From JAGOMX01 sp041738135 (lineage in GTDB: Bacteria > Pseudomonadota > Alphaproteobacteria > JAGOMX01): a DNA stretch of 64,000 nt. Each line of letters opens with the position of its first letter. Position 1 is the stretch's first letter. The stretch is taken from NCBI GenBank assembly GCA_041738135.1, contig JBGSQK010000071.1, positions 1 through 64,000 on the forward strand. The letters run 5' to 3'. This document shows, piece by piece, positions 34,437-43,044 of the stretch. The position numbers and the translations under genes were made by a program. The notes under the pieces are model-generated. The model saw only the letters and a list, made by a program, of their open reading frames with translations. It was not told where the DNA came from and did no database searches.

Positions 34437-35213
34437 TTATGATCGCCACAATGTGGAATACATTGCCGCTAGTTTTTCAATTACGTTCATGCACGACGCT
34501 GATAAAATCATGGAAAGCGTCAGAAACCCCACAAATATCTGAAAGGGCTGCATCACAAAAAATACCTGCAGTTGCGGCATTAATCTGTTTAACAACCCCA
34601 TGCCTATGAAGAATAGCATGGAAAGAATTATAAGCGGCGCGGCTATTTGTGTACCTAAGATAAAGGCTTCGGTGATGATTCTAGTTATAGATTTGAGGAA
34701 ATCGTTAGTAAGGCTCTCATAACCAGTCAAAAGGCCAGGTTGAAACACTTGATAGCTATCAAATACAGCCTGCAATGCTAAGTGATGGATGTCCCCTATA
34801 AATATGAGCGCCAACACCATAACGGACATGAAAGTGGCGGGCAGTGAGCTTTGGCGCCCTTCCACCGGGTTCATGACAAATGCGTTCATCAGACCTGATT
34901 GAAATCCTATAACGGTACCAGCAACTTCAAGCGAGACCAGCAACATCCTGCCCATAGTGCCGATAAAAAGACCAATCAACGCTTCAATCATCACGTAACT
35001 GAAGAACATATATGGTTCACTGGGTGCAGATGGCATGGAATCCGTAATAAGTGGTGCAATCACAGCCGCTATGGCCATAGAGAAAAGGATACGTATGGGC
35101 GTGTTGATGTATTGGCTACCCAAGCCAGGAATCATCATAATGGCACCCGTTACCCGCGATAATACAAGCAGGAACGGGAAAACCTCAGGTAGCTCTACAT
35201 TGAACGGCGACAC
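34437..35213 (-). CDS. fliR: Flagellar export apparatus protein FliR
   Basis: 258 residues, with about six hydrophobic spans. F-L-L-V-L-S-R-V-T-G-A-I-M-M-I-P near the start and the G-x-Q-S-G-L-M-N-A-F-V-M-N-P segment (G-F-Q-S-G) are the FliR signatures. It is part of the export gate in the inner membrane. The start is 1 base from the fliQ stop, so the genes are coupled. Confidence 0.92.
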   Translation of the reverse strand: MSPFNVELPEVFPFLLVLSRVTGAIMMIPGLGSQYINTPIRILFSMAIAAVIAPLITDSMPSAPSEPYMFFSYVMIEALIGLFIGTMGRMLLVSLEVAGTVIGFQSGLMNAFVMNPVEGRQSSLPATFMSVMVLALIFIGDIHHLALQAVFDSYQVFQPGLLTGYESLTNDFLKSITRIITEAFILGTQIAAPLIILSMLFFIGMGLLNRLMPQLQVFFVMQPFQIFVGFLTLSMILSASCMNVIEKLAAMYSTLWRS

Positions 35214-35214
35214 A

Positions 35215-35478
35215 TCAGACCTTTTGTATGTAATTAAAGAGGTTTAACGTGAAATTCCCTAAGCTTGAGGCAATAAACGGCAATGTTAAAATGAGCGTTA
35301 AAAAAACCAAGACAATTTTGGGAACAAATGTTAAAGTCATTTCCTGGATCTGAGTAAGGGCTTGAAACAGTGCAACCGTAAGTCCGGCGACCATTGCCAC
35401 AAGCATCATAGGCCCAGAAGTTTTTAGCAAAAGGAAGACGGCGTCACGGCCAATGTCGAGTATATCTGTAGGATTCAT
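35215..35478 (-). CDS. fliQ: Flagellar export apparatus protein FliQ
   Basis: 87 residues with two membrane spans: M-L-V-A-M-V-A-G-L-T-V-A-L-F-Q-A and a second at about 52-72, joined by T-Q-I-Q-E-M-T-L-T-F-V-P-K, the FliQ hallmark. ATG 35478 follows GAGGAAAA; the longer in-frame start at 35517 is rejected. It is first in the fliQ-fliR-flhB run. Confidence 0.94.
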   Translation of the reverse strand: MNPTDILDIGRDAVFLLLKTSGPMMLVAMVAGLTVALFQALTQIQEMTLTFVPKIVLVFLTLILTLPFIASSLGNFTLNLFNYIQKV

Positions 35479-35510
35479 ATTTTTTTCCTCAGTCAAAAGG
35501 CATTTAACCC

Positions 35511-35537
35511 TTGACAAACTTTTGTAGAAATTATACT
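35511..35537 (+). promoter_or_regulatory. Possible promoter of rplU-rpmA
   Basis: TTGACA (35511-35516) and TATACT (35532-35537) are separated by 15 bases, shorter than ideal. It lies 75 bases before the rplU start. The region is also upstream of the divergent fliQ gene. Confidence 0.5.
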
Positions 35538-35611
35538 CAAAAGAATGTCGTTAAGCAAACGACTACATTTTATTTTTTGTGTTGAACGCACATAACAAAC
35601 AAAGGTTAGAC

Positions 35612-36253
35612 ATGTACGCAGTTGTTCAGACAGGTGGAAAGCAATACCGAGTCACCCCCGGTGATTATGTCATAGTTGAGCGCCTACCTGGCGAAAACGG
35701 TGACAGCATTGAGTTAAGCGAGATTTTATTGATCGATAACGATGGCAAAGTTCTAGTGGGACAGCCCTTCGTTAAGGACGCATCTGTCCATGCAACGATC
35801 GTAAATCAGAATCGCGCTGACAAGATTATCGTTTTCAAGAAAAAGCGCCGCCAAAATTACAGACGTAAAAATGGCCACCGCCAGCTTCAATCCGTACTTC
35901 ACATTGGTGAAATCAAGGGTGACGGCAAATCGGTAAAGGCAGAAAACAAGCCAAAGGTTTCCGAAGCAGCACCAGCAGCAATCCCATCACAAGTGGCAAA
36001 GCTTGCGGTTAAGCAGAATAGAAAAGATGACGCTAAGGAAGCCAAGCAAGCTAGGTACGATGAGAAATCATCAACTAAAAAAGCTGCAGCACCAAAAGCT
36101 GAAAAGGCTCCTGTGAAAGCAGCTGCTCCTAAGGCTGAAAAAGTTGCTGCACCTAAGGCTGAAAAAACTCCTGCTAAGGCAGCTGCTCCAAAAACGGCAG
36201 CAAAGCCAGCAGCAGCTAAAAAGCCTGCGGCTAAAAAGACTACAGACAAGTAA
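35612..36253 (+). CDS. rplU: 50S ribosomal protein L21 with long Lys/Ala tail
   Basis: From ATG 35612 (M-Y-A-V-V-Q-T-G-G-K-Q-Y-R-V) the first 105 residues are a complete L21 (P-G-E-N-G-D, K-K-K-R-R-Q-N-Y-R-R-K-N-G-H-R-Q). A tail of about 108 residues follows, rich in Lys, Ala and Pro (repeated A-P-K-A-E-K). Such basic tails occur on some alphaproteobacterial L21 proteins. The in-frame ATG at 35579 (33 bases upstream) is unlikely. It is in an operon with rpmA. Confidence 0.96.
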   Translation: MYAVVQTGGKQYRVTPGDYVIVERLPGENGDSIELSEILLIDNDGKVLVGQPFVKDASVHATIVNQNRADKIIVFKKKRRQNYRRKNGHRQLQSVLHIGEIKGDGKSVKAENKPKVSEAAPAAIPSQVAKLAVKQNRKDDAKEAKQARYDEKSSTKKAAAPKAEKAPVKAAAPKAEKVAAPKAEKTPAKAAAPKTAAKPAAAKKPAAKKTTDK

Positions 36254-36268
36254 TTACGAGGAAATATT

Positions 36269-36517
36269 ATGGCACATAAAAAAGCTGGTGGTAGTTCGAG
36301 GAACGGCCGCGATTCTCCAGGTCAACGCTTAGGCGTTAAGCGCTTCGGCGGTGAGAACGTCATACCGGGCAACATTCTAGTACGCCAACGCGGAACCCAG
36401 TTCCACCCAGGCGACAATGTAGGCATGGGACGTGATCACACGATCTTCGCCCTCATCGAAGGCAAAGTCACATTCAAACACGCACGCGGCGGACGTACCT
36501 ACATCAACGTTGAGTAG
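36269..36517 (+). CDS. rpmA: 50S ribosomal protein L27
   Basis: 82 residues: M-A-H-K-K-A-G-G-S-S-R-N-G-R-D-S-x-G-Q-R-L-G-V-K-R, then G-G-E-N-V-I-P-G-N-I-L-V-R-Q-R-G-T. The N-terminal tail of L27 reaches the peptidyl-transferase centre. GAGGAAATATT precedes the ATG; it is 15 bases after rplU. Confidence 0.98.
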   Translation: MAHKKAGGSSRNGRDSPGQRLGVKRFGGENVIPGNILVRQRGTQFHPGDNVGMGRDHTIFALIEGKVTFKHARGGRTYINVE

Positions 36518-36547
36518 GTTCTGAAGTAGATTTCGTGAATCAACTAC

Positions 36548-36575
36548 ATACCCCCGGCATGCCGGGGGTATTTGG
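36548..36575 (+). terminator. Terminator of rplU-rpmA
   Basis: ATACCCCCGGC (36548-36558) pairs with GCCGGGGGTAT (36561-36571), a near-perfect 11-bp stem with almost no loop, then TTTGG. It follows rpmA by 30 bases. Confidence 0.82.
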
Positions 36576-36600
36576 CGTTTGGGGGTGGTTTAGCATTCTA

Positions 36601-36996
36601 CCTCACCTCTCCCCTTGTGGCTAATCAATGCACATATTTTTTTTGCAGCTTAAACTAAAGCCCGAGCACCGTCATCCAGAGCGCGGCTCAGCGAAGCTGA
36701 GTTAGCGAAGGATCCAGGCACACAAGCGCCGCAAAGCGGCTTCCGTATTAATTAAGAGTTACCACAAAGAAAGTGAAAGTTATTACATAAATTTCCTTCA
36801 ACATTTATTGTTGCATAACAATTTGTAAATACGGAAGCCGCTTCGCGGCACTCATATCCTGGATCCTTCGCTAACTCAGCTTCGCTGAGCCGCGCTCTGG
36901 ATGACGGTTCTGAGGGCTAGTGCTAAAGCTGGTGAGTGATTACTATTTAGCAGCAAAAAATGTGTGTATAGGCTAGCCCACAAGGGGAGAGGTGAA
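36601..36996. repeat. Large nested inverted repeat (outer arms)
   Basis: CCTCACCTCTCCCCTTGTGG (36601-36620) is the near reverse complement of CCACAAGGGGAGAGGTGAAG (36979-36996 region), and the adjoining segments (ACATATTTTTTTTGCAGC near 36632 and GCAGCAAAAAATGTGTGT near 36951) also pair. The arms enclose the family C element at 36671-36905. This fills the 517-base gene-free gap between rpmA and the next gene. No ORF lies inside. Confidence 0.85.
36671..36905. repeat. Palindromic repeat, family C, 235 bp
   Basis: Starts GTCATCCAGAGCGCGGCTCA and ends with TGAGCCGCGCTCTGGATGAC, the exact reverse complement. The next inner segment AGCGAAGCTGAGTTAGCGAA pairs with its counterpart, and GCCGCAAAGCGGC and GCCGCTTCGCGGC also face each other. 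The centre is AT-rich. The element shares ends with 25251-25413 and is wrapped by the outer repeat. Confidence 0.93.
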
Positions 36997-37034
36997 GCAA
37001 AATAGTCCTGGTGCGCGTATTGAATGGCCTTCTT

Positions 37035-38408
37035 CTAAACGCCCAAAAACAGAATCATCAACAACCGCAGCAACATAATCATACTAGGCAGCATTAAGGG
37101 TATGATCGTCCCTAGGCCAGTTGAAACATACTCTTGGAAAGCCATTTGTAGTGAAGATACATCTGAAACATCCAGATTTCTGCAATTAAAAAAGTATGGC
37201 TGGCTAACGCTTATAAAACGACAGCAGGCATTAAGAGGGATATGTGATCTATTTTCCCACAAATTGAGACTTAATGCCGGTTCAGCTTTATACCCTGTTA
37301 AATGCAAATTATATACCTGATAAAAAATACACCCCACACAAGACATGACCATAGTGCCAAAAGCGCCCGTAAACTTGAAAAGAGGGCTTCCATACCAAGT
37401 CCGTTTTCTTTTAAGTTCATTATATGCGTCATGTACACTGTAAAGATCTGTATCTTCTTCTCCATACCAATAAGTTGTCCATGGAAGAAAGCGTTTGAAT
37501 ATTCTGCCCGTATCAAAAGCCCTCAAATGATCATACATGTTAACAACTATGTAAACTAAGGGAAGGTACAGCAATAACCTTTCTTTCACAAAAATATAAA
37601 TGGATGTAGATAACAATGCCTGTTGAACATCAGGAAAAAATAATTCCATAGGATTTAAACTTGGCTGCAACCCCAGGTAATAGACCGTTTGACAATTCAA
37701 GGGAATCAATACACCATTGTAAGCAACCATCAATGTTATAATCATCGAACTTCCCCCTACTACCATAGATTCAGCGGTTGCAAACGCTGCCCTATAGCTA
37801 TATGGAATCATTTGATAAGCAACTCTCAGAGAGAGCAGCTGGTCCAACAGATTATTGTTCAAAGGTACATTGTACCTTTTTGCTACAGCGATTATGCTAT
37901 CGCGATCTACCCCAGTACAATATCGTAAATTCCAACTAATCTTTATTGGTTCGGTGCAATCATGAACAGATTCAGGATGTAAATGCGGGTGATCCATCCA
38001 ATGCTTAAAAAGTTCAAAATATTTGCACGGACGACTATCGTCTAAACTTTTGCCTGAATCATCCTTTTTCCACTCTGCCGGTGTGCAATCATAAACGCTG
38101 TTTTTTTGTCTATCAAGGTAAGCAGCATTCTGTAGCATATGACTTAATGCATCTTCAAAGCGCGAATCTTCTATAACAATTTGAGAAAAAAAATAATTTG
38201 TGGCTCGCAAAGCAAGCATTGATTCAAAATCCGCATGCTCATGAACTATATTCATCCACAGCTCGGCAGGCAAATCTATCTCCTCAGGAAGGGGCTGTCG
38301 CAAGACTTTAACGGCAGCTTCAGGCTCGCCTGGATCACTTGCCTTGGCATTAAAACCCAAAAAACATATATATAGCGCTGCGAAGCACCGTAAGAAAGTA
38401 AAGTTCAT
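37035..38408 (-). CDS. Exported multi-span membrane protein with F-box-like segment
   Basis: 457 residues. A signal peptide (about 1-24) is followed at 45-90 by D-L-P-A-E-L-W-M-N-I-V-H-E, then L-A-L-R-A-T-N-Y-F-F-S-Q-I-V, which follows the F-box pattern (LPxE-hydrophobic-hydrophobic-x-x-I ... L-hydrophobic-L-R). The rest has about four membrane spans (near 215-240, 280-300, 350-370, 430-457) and Cys-rich loops. No full-length family is recognised. An F-box normally recruits SKP1 in eukaryotes; this assignment is a motif reading only. Confidence 0.6.
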   Translation of the reverse strand: MNFTFLRCFAALYICFLGFNAKASDPGEPEAAVKVLRQPLPEEIDLPAELWMNIVHEHADFESMLALRATNYFFSQIVIEDSRFEDALSHMLQNAAYLDRQKNSVYDCTPAEWKKDDSGKSLDDSRPCKYFELFKHWMDHPHLHPESVHDCTEPIKISWNLRYCTGVDRDSIIAVAKRYNVPLNNNLLDQLLSLRVAYQMIPYSYRAAFATAESMVVGGSSMIITLMVAYNGVLIPLNCQTVYYLGLQPSLNPMELFFPDVQQALLSTSIYIFVKERLLLYLPLVYIVVNMYDHLRAFDTGRIFKRFLPWTTYWYGEEDTDLYSVHDAYNELKRKRTWYGSPLFKFTGAFGTMVMSCVGCIFYQVYNLHLTGYKAEPALSLNLWENRSHIPLNACCRFISVSQPYFFNCRNLDVSDVSSLQMAFQEYVSTGLGTIIPLMLPSMIMLLRLLMILFLGV

Positions 38409-38543
38409 TAGTTTTCCATTTGGTTAAGTATCCTGTAGTTTTTTATAAGAAATTTGCCATAAACGCCACTAAAACATTACCGATTTTCTGGTCTTTTGGC
38501 GGTTTACATGCTATATTTCTTACATAATATAGAGGACCTTACC

Positions 38544-39131
38544 ATGGAAAAACTGCCAGATTATGTAGCTATTAAGAGCTTGCATGAGCATATCCCCGTG
38601 TTACGTACGCCTGCTAAAGAAATGTCTTTTCCTTTGTCTGATGAGGACAAGGAAATCTTGCGGCTTTTGGAGGCTAAGTTCGATGCGGAAGAAAATTGCG
38701 CCGGCCTTGCGGCCCCTCAGATTGGCTTTGGTAAAAAGGCGTTTGTATTTGCGGTATCAGATGACGAGCAACTGAAAAAATGGCGTACGGATCTGACGGA
38801 TACTATGCCTAAAAGCCTATGGATCAATCCCTCTTACGAGGCTAACGGCCCAGAGCTAACCACAGATATGGAAGGTTGTTTTTCCGTGGATAACCTGGCC
38901 GGTCCTGTGATCAGGTACCATTCCATCCGCTACAAGGCCTTTCTTCCAGATGGAACGGAAATCAATGGCATAGCCAACGGCTTTCTCGCTCGCGTCATTC
39001 AACATGAGACCGACCACTTAAATGGCAGGCTTTGTATAGACTTGGTGAAGGAAGATCAGATTATTAAGGTCGACGAATACCGCAAAATGCGCGCAGAAGC
39101 CATGGCGGCTGAGGAAGAGTCTGGTAGTTAA
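38544..39131 (+). CDS. Peptide deformylase family protein
   Basis: 195 residues from ATG 38544, which follows GAGGA; ATG 38496 is rejected. The three motifs are G-L-A-A-P-Q-I-G (54-61), E-G-C-F-S-V (110-115; Phe where Leu is usual) and Q-H-E-T-D-H-L-N-G (153-161; H-E-x-D-H metal site intact). It removes formyl groups from new proteins, or is a second divergent paralogue. The C-terminus has an acidic Ala/Glu stretch. It is not next to fmt, as is common for the main def gene. Confidence 0.88.
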   Translation: MEKLPDYVAIKSLHEHIPVLRTPAKEMSFPLSDEDKEILRLLEAKFDAEENCAGLAAPQIGFGKKAFVFAVSDDEQLKKWRTDLTDTMPKSLWINPSYEANGPELTTDMEGCFSVDNLAGPVIRYHSIRYKAFLPDGTEINGIANGFLARVIQHETDHLNGRLCIDLVKEDQIIKVDEYRKMRAEAMAAEEESGS

Positions 39132-39174
39132 GCGTCAATTATTAATCCGGCAACAAAAGAGTTAACGCAACCCA

Positions 39175-39285
39175 CGTTATTGCGAACCCTCTTGGGGAGT
39201 GACACTTTTGTCTAGTCGTTATACATAAGTTTGCTGTAGCGGAAAAAGGTAATTGCCACATCCCCAAGAGGGGCTCGCAAGGACG
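39175..39285. repeat. Palindromic repeat, family B, degenerate, 111 bp
   Basis: Begins CGTTATTGCGAACCCTCTTG and ends AGGGGCTCGCAAGGACG, a worn version of family B. The interior CATAAGTTTGCTG matches the complement of the interior of the copy at 49572-49685, so the two lie in opposite orientation. Confidence 0.82.
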
Positions 39286-39345
39286 AAATAGGTGTAAACT
39301 GTATTATTTCCTGATTTATGCTGCCCCCTGCAATGTAAGCAGAAC

Positions 39346-39379
39346 ATAAAAAAAGCAGGCCCCTGCAATGGAGCCTGCT
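39346..39379 (-). terminator. Rho-independent terminator
   Basis: On the minus strand AGCAGGC (39379-39373) pairs with GCCTGCT (39360-39354) across a 12-base loop, then a seven-T run. It is 33 bases past the stop of the coiled-coil gene at 39413-40675. Confidence 0.92.
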
Positions 39380-39412
39380 GATAGATGTATTTAAGACGTT
39401 TTACGTTTTTAA

Positions 39413-40675
39413 TTAACGACGAGCATAATTGGCTTGTTGTTGTGGTTTTTTCATTTCTTGACGACGGTTTTCTTCTTGACGACGGCGTTCTTCCTGGCGA
39501 CGAAGTTCATATTCGCGTTCCTGCTGAGCTTGGTATTCTTGCTGTGCCAAATACCTTTGCTCTTCAAGAGCTTGACGCCTTGCTTGTTCTTCAAGCCTTA
39601 AGCGTTCAGCTTGAATAGTTAATAGGCGTAGCTGCTCTTCAGCGCGTGCGCGTGCTTGTCTCAAGTAAGAACCATGACGCTCAGCACGAGCCATGCGATA
39701 AGCAGCATTGTCCACGTAATTGAAATTATATGCCGGCGGTGCTGTTGGGCCATTGTCATCACCTTCAACCACTGGATCATGGATGCATGGCAGCTTGTAC
39801 ACAGCCTTAATGGTATCGACGCGGTCTCTTAGTACTTTCGAAGCCAGCCTTACCGCATGCAAATTACCTGATTGTGCCAAGATGCAATACATTACATCAC
39901 GAGGCAGTTGACTCAGAAGAAGTTGATCTCCCATAGCAGCTTGCGCTTGATCTTCAGCTAGTTGGCGAACAATTTCAGCTCTGAGGGCTTGCTCGATGTG
40001 TTGCTGGCGTTCACGTTCAGCTGTTTCCGCACGAAGAATTTCAGCTTGACGAGCACGCTCTATTTCAGCGAGACGTTGCCGTTCTGCCGCTTGCAGACGA
40101 TTTTGCTCCGCTTCCCAACGTTGACGAACTAATCTCGATTGTTCCGCTTGAGCAGCTTGTAAGCGTTGAGCCTCAGCAGTGCGAGCTCTTTCTGCTTCCA
40201 GTTCTTGTCTTTGTTGCTCTTCTGCAGCTTGACGAGCTTGTTCTCTTTGCAGCAAAAGTGCATTTTCTGCTTGCATTTGACGCACTTGCTCTTCTGCACG
40301 CATACGATTTTCTTCTGTAGCTTGACGGCGTACTTCTTCTTCACGTATGCGGTTGGTTTCTAGTAAAAGCTGCTGAGCCTGTTGTTGTGCTCGGACGCGG
40401 GCTGCTTCTGCGTCTTGCTGAGCTTGGGTTCCCCACATGGCTTCAAGCATGAGCATTTGCTCATCTTCGCTTAAACCTGCAAGGTCCGCGTAATTAATAA
40501 CGGGTTGAGGTTGCACCACTGGTACAGGAATTGCGGCATCAGCTTGTTGGTCTGCACTGTATGCCGCGAAAATAGCTAATTGATCTTCCTCAGAAATATC
40601 AGCATAGGATGCATTGCAAAAATCTGTGGCAAGCAAGCTTAATACGGGTAGAATGTAGGCTGGTTTTATATACAT
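39413..40675 (-). CDS. Exported Gln/Glu/Arg-rich coiled-coil protein with F-box-like segment
   Basis: 420 residues from the ATG at 40675; TTTGGAG lies upstream. After the signal peptide come two similar short units, Y-A-D-I-S-E-E-D-Q-L and Y-A-D-L-A-G-L-S-E-D-E-Q, then a long coiled coil (about 85-245) rich in Gln, Glu, Arg and Ala. At 255-293 lies L-S-Q-L-P-R-D-V-M-Y-C-I-L-A, followed by V-R-L-A-S-K-V-L-R-D-R-V, an F-box-like pattern. A second coiled coil makes the end. Repetitive composition makes database matches unreliable. A promoter is likely in the shared upstream region (minus -35 TTGACA at 40744-40749). Confidence 0.68.
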   Translation of the reverse strand: MYIKPAYILPVLSLLATDFCNASYADISEEDQLAIFAAYSADQQADAAIPVPVVQPQPVINYADLAGLSEDEQMLMLEAMWGTQAQQDAEAARVRAQQQAQQLLLETNRIREEEVRRQATEENRMRAEEQVRQMQAENALLLQREQARQAAEEQQRQELEAERARTAEAQRLQAAQAEQSRLVRQRWEAEQNRLQAAERQRLAEIERARQAEILRAETAERERQQHIEQALRAEIVRQLAEDQAQAAMGDQLLLSQLPRDVMYCILAQSGNLHAVRLASKVLRDRVDTIKAVYKLPCIHDPVVEGDDNGPTAPPAYNFNYVDNAAYRMARAERHGSYLRQARARAEEQLRLLTIQAERLRLEEQARRQALEEQRYLAQQEYQAQQEREYELRRQEERRRQEENRRQEMKKPQQQANYARR

Positions 40676-40770
40676 GATATAATATTCTCCAAACAAATAA
40701 GTTGTACTTAACGTATTTTTGTTTACGTTTAACCACTGGAATTGTCAAGGTAATTTTGACATAAGAGGTC

Positions 40771-40800
40771 TTGACACAATCGGGAGAAATATTGTATAAA
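40771..40800 (+). promoter_or_regulatory. Sigma-70-type promoter
   Basis: TTGACA (40771-40776) and TATAAA (40795-40800) with an 18-base spacer, 35 bases before the start of the exported protein gene at 40836. A TTGACA in the other direction at 40744-40749 (read TGTCAA) may serve the divergent gene. Confidence 0.78.
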
Positions 40801-40835
40801 CCACACACTACATTGATAACATTAGGAGAATTAAT

Positions 40836-41312
40836 ATGAAGAAATTTATCGCACCAATAATGCTGGCAGGCATGGTACTGTCATCACAGGCTAACGCAAG
40901 TCTTAATATTACTGAATATACGGGGGCAAGAAACACTCTATCCTCGCGTATGAATCATGACGATGCTCATTCACCGGCCGTATACACCAGCAACAAGACA
41001 TACCTCGAGTTGCTTCAACAAGCTGCTGCTAGCACATTAAACCTGGAAAACTATGATTTCTACATGGCTGTAGTCAATACGTTCAGCAGAAGAGCAAGCG
41101 GTGAAACGCTGAAGTTTAACTCTGGTCAATATCATCAGTTTATCGCATTATGTGATCGGGTGAATGCCTATAAATTCACTGGAAACGTAAGTATGACAGC
41201 TGAAGCTAGAAAAACTTTCCGTACTGTTCAAGAAGCAACTGATTACGACCTAGACTACGCAATAGCAACAGTCAGAAGAGAAGCGTACACGGCTAAAGAA
41301 AACGGTAAATAA
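40836..41312 (+). CDS. Exported protein of unknown function, 158 aa
   Basis: AGGAG precedes the ATG. Signal peptide about 1-22 (S-S-Q-A-N-A-S). The mature part is soluble and helical (for example L-E-L-L-Q-Q-A-A-A-S-T-L-N-L), with no recognised domain. It is a single gene with a near-consensus promoter upstream and a strong terminator downstream, so probably well expressed. Confidence 0.75.
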   Translation: MKKFIAPIMLAGMVLSSQANASLNITEYTGARNTLSSRMNHDDAHSPAVYTSNKTYLELLQQAAASTLNLENYDFYMAVVNTFSRRASGETLKFNSGQYHQFIALCDRVNAYKFTGNVSMTAEARKTFRTVQEATDYDLDYAIATVRREAYTAKENGK

Positions 41313-41338
41313 TATTAACAAGACTTAAGATCCATATG

Positions 41339-41366
41339 AATAGCGCCCTTGTGGCGCTATTTTATT
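41339..41366 (+). terminator. Rho-independent terminator
   Basis: AATAGCGCC (41339-41347) pairs with GGCGCTATT (41353-41361), then TTTATT. It lies 27 bases after the stop of the gene at 40836-41312. Confidence 0.92.
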
Positions 41367-41578
41367 GCCCGCACAGTGACTCCTGCATATTAATTCTCGG
41401 AACTGGTATAAACCTCCCCCAACTCTCTTACCGTCTCTATACTAGTTACTGATATGGCCTCATCTATAGAATAATTCCGCGCTCCATAAATTAACCATGA
41501 AATCGTGTTATCTAATTTAATAATTGCATGGTATTTTTTGCATGTAAATGGGAAAGAATTGACCTGATAGACCCTACT

Positions 41579-42982
41579 TTAAGCATGTATAACCCGGGCA
41601 CCTGCAGCGAGCGCTGCTTCTTTTACAGCTTCGTTCAATGCGGGATGCGCGTGGCACGTGCGGGCGATGTCTTCTGAGGAGGCGCCAAATTCCATGGCTA
41701 GGACTGCTTCGGCAATGAGTGTACCTGCTTCGGGGCCTATGATGTGCACGCCTAGGACTTTGTCGGTGCGTTTGTCTGCCAATATCTTGACAAATCCTTC
41801 CGTATCACCATTGGCTTTGGCTCGGCTGTTGGCGCTGAAGGGGAACTTGCCTACCACGTACTCTAAGCCTTCTTGCTTTAGTTGTTCTTCTGTTTTACCG
41901 ACGGTTGCCACCTCCGGATGGGTATAAACGACTCCTGGAATGGCATCATAGTTCACGTGTCCGCTTTTGCCGGCGATAATTTCTGCTACTGCAACGCCCT
42001 CTTCCTCACCTTTGTGAGCCAGCATGGGGCCACGGATAACGTCGCCAATGGCGTATATGCCTGGTATGTTGGTTTTGAAATGATCATCCACTTCCACCCG
42101 ACCCGCTTGATCCATTTTTACGCCCAGCTCCTCTAAACCGAGACCTTGGGTATAAGGACGGCGTCCTGCTGAAACCAACAATACGTCGCAATCCATGGTT
42201 TCTTGTTTACCGCCGTCACGGGCTTCCAGACCTAATGTTAATTTGAGCAGACCTGGCTCAACCTTTGTTACCTTGGTGCCGAGCTTAAATTCCATGCCTT
42301 GTTTTTCAAGGATCTTCTTAAAGGCCTTGCCTACTTCATCGTCCATGGCTGGTACAATTTTGTCCAAGAATTCCACAACCGTGACCTTTGACCCCAAACG
42401 TTGCCAGACAGATCCCATTTCCAGGCCAATATAACCGCCGCCGATTACCACCAGATGTTCAGGCACCTTTTCTAGGGAGAGCGCGCCCGTAGAGCTCACC
42501 ACTCTCTTCTCATCTATGGTTATTCCAGGCAAAGTAGTGGGTTCTGAGCCTGTGGCGATGATAATATGCTCTGCACTCACAGTGGTTTCTTCATCACCCT
42601 TGATGATAACTTTTTTACCAGCCTCTATATGCGCAAAACCTTTGAGCCATGTGATTTTGTTCTTTTTGAAGAGGAATTCAATGCCTTTTGTGAGGTCTTC
42701 TACCACGCTCAACTTGCGTTGCAACATGGTTGGCAGATCCAGTTCGACGCCACTGGCTTTGATACCAAATCTTTCCAGATCATGCTTCGCTTGTTCGTAA
42801 AGGAAAGATGCTTGCAATAAGGCTTTAGAAGGTATACAACCCACATTCAAACAGGTGCCGCCCAATGTCTTACGTGAGTCCACACAAGCCACATTAAAGC
42901 CCAATTGCGCCGCCCGAATGGCACACACGTAACCCGCAGGTCCGCTTCCGATAACGATAACGTCAAATTTTAACTCAGCCAT
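41579..42982 (-). CDS. lpdA: Dihydrolipoamide dehydrogenase (E3)
   Basis: 467 residues: FAD loop V-I-G-S-G-P-A-G-Y, the redox-active disulfide in G-G-T-C-L-N-V-G-C-I-P-S-K (Cys44, Cys49), NAD loop V-I-G-G-G-Y-I-G, and the active-site His in H-A-H-P-A-L-N-E at the end. It reoxidises dihydrolipoamide of the 2-oxoglutarate complex. It is the last of sucA-sucB-lpdA and is separated from sucB by 220 bases that hold a palindromic repeat. Confidence 0.98.
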   Translation of the reverse strand: MAELKFDVIVIGSGPAGYVCAIRAAQLGFNVACVDSRKTLGGTCLNVGCIPSKALLQASFLYEQAKHDLERFGIKASGVELDLPTMLQRKLSVVEDLTKGIEFLFKKNKITWLKGFAHIEAGKKVIIKGDEETTVSAEHIIIATGSEPTTLPGITIDEKRVVSSTGALSLEKVPEHLVVIGGGYIGLEMGSVWQRLGSKVTVVEFLDKIVPAMDDEVGKAFKKILEKQGMEFKLGTKVTKVEPGLLKLTLGLEARDGGKQETMDCDVLLVSAGRRPYTQGLGLEELGVKMDQAGRVEVDDHFKTNIPGIYAIGDVIRGPMLAHKGEEEGVAVAEIIAGKSGHVNYDAIPGVVYTHPEVATVGKTEEQLKQEGLEYVVGKFPFSANSRAKANGDTEGFVKILADKRTDKVLGVHIIGPEAGTLIAEAVLAMEFGASSEDIARTCHAHPALNEAVKEAALAAGARVIHA

Positions 42983-43044
42983 GGTGTTACCTTGCTTTTT
43001 ATTTTCATGTTTTTAATTTTAACTTATATGCAATCGCCCCTCGT

